Of a DNA stretch of 64,000 nucleotides, positions 64,000 through 64,000 are shown in pieces; positions within the stretch are counted from its first letter, which is position 1; each line of letters opens with the position of its first letter. The position numbers were made by a program, and so were the translations under genes. The stretch comes from CAUUJV01 sp963545565. GTDB lineage: Bacteria > Actinomycetota > Actinomycetes > Actinomycetales > Bifidobacteriaceae. The DNA lies in contig CAUUJV010000007.1 of the NCBI GenBank assembly GCA_963545565.1, positions 19,992 to 83,991 on the forward strand, written 5' to 3'. Below the pieces are notes generated by a model, which did not search any database, was not told where the DNA came from, and worked only from the letters and a program-made list of their open reading frames with translations.

Positions 64000-64000
64000 A

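Overview
The window reads as one contiguous chromosomal segment of a low-GC member of the Bifidobacteriaceae, most probably Gardnerella; Alloscardovia or Scardovia relatives cannot be excluded by eye. The grounds are a giant type I (fungal-like) fatty acid synthase followed by a separate holo-ACP synthase, an AdnAB-like helicase-nuclease pair, a UvrD2-like helicase beside a DUF2342-type zincin and a secreted S16 protease, a DUF3107 gene, an eukaryote-like IleS behind a translational T-box, and fairly AT-rich codon use. There is no prophage, IS element or CRISPR array.

Layout. 1-4.9 kb: the 3' end of fas, a minus-strand DUF4143 ATPase with a paired-dyad promoter, and acpS. 5.0-15.6 kb: the two AdnAB-like subunits, a GNAT and an MFS exporter. 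15.6-24.7 kb: housekeeping genes dapB, dapA, RNase J, a flavin-reductase-like protein, pepN, glmM and def. 24.7-28.3 kb: two divergent envelope proteins, an ASST-fold propeller that seems to have lost its catalytic histidines and a frameshifted FIVAR-like anchored protein. 28.4-34.1 kb: a U32 protein, then a TetR gene divergent from a tightly overlapping set acyltransferase / GT8 / GT8, followed by a second acyltransferase with its own promoter. This is the best candidate here for an uncharacterised envelope glycolipid system.

34.1-39.0 kb: minus-strand MFS-CBS fusion, a small unknown protein, tRNA-Arg(CCU), xseB and xseA. 39.2-45.6 kb: a 1632-residue HgdC/DUF2229-type protein, a DUF1624-like acyltransferase and a GNAT. 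45.6-49.7 kb: a long AT-rich leader region, a promoter, an isoleucine T-box of the translational type and ileS with a strong terminator. 49.9-57.1 kb: a 957-residue polytopic protein, a DUF488-GNAT fusion, murI, a patatin, a VKOR-like protein and a PHP phosphoesterase. 57.2-64.0 kb: DUF3107, a phosphotransferase-like pseudokinase, UvrD2-like helicase, DUF2342-like zincin and a PDZ-less S16 protease.

Together the region serves lipid synthesis (fas, acpS, acyltransferases), cell wall precursors (dapA, dapB, glmM, murI), DNA break repair (AdnAB-like, XseAB, UvrD2-like) and envelope biology. Noteworthy non-coding signals are two 46-bp inverted-repeat elements 11 kb apart, a pair of 17-bp dyads before the DUF4143 gene, a TetR-type dyad, direct repeats over a promoter at 33.2 kb, and several promoters whose -10 box lies 6-7 bases before the start codon, suggesting leaderless mRNAs.
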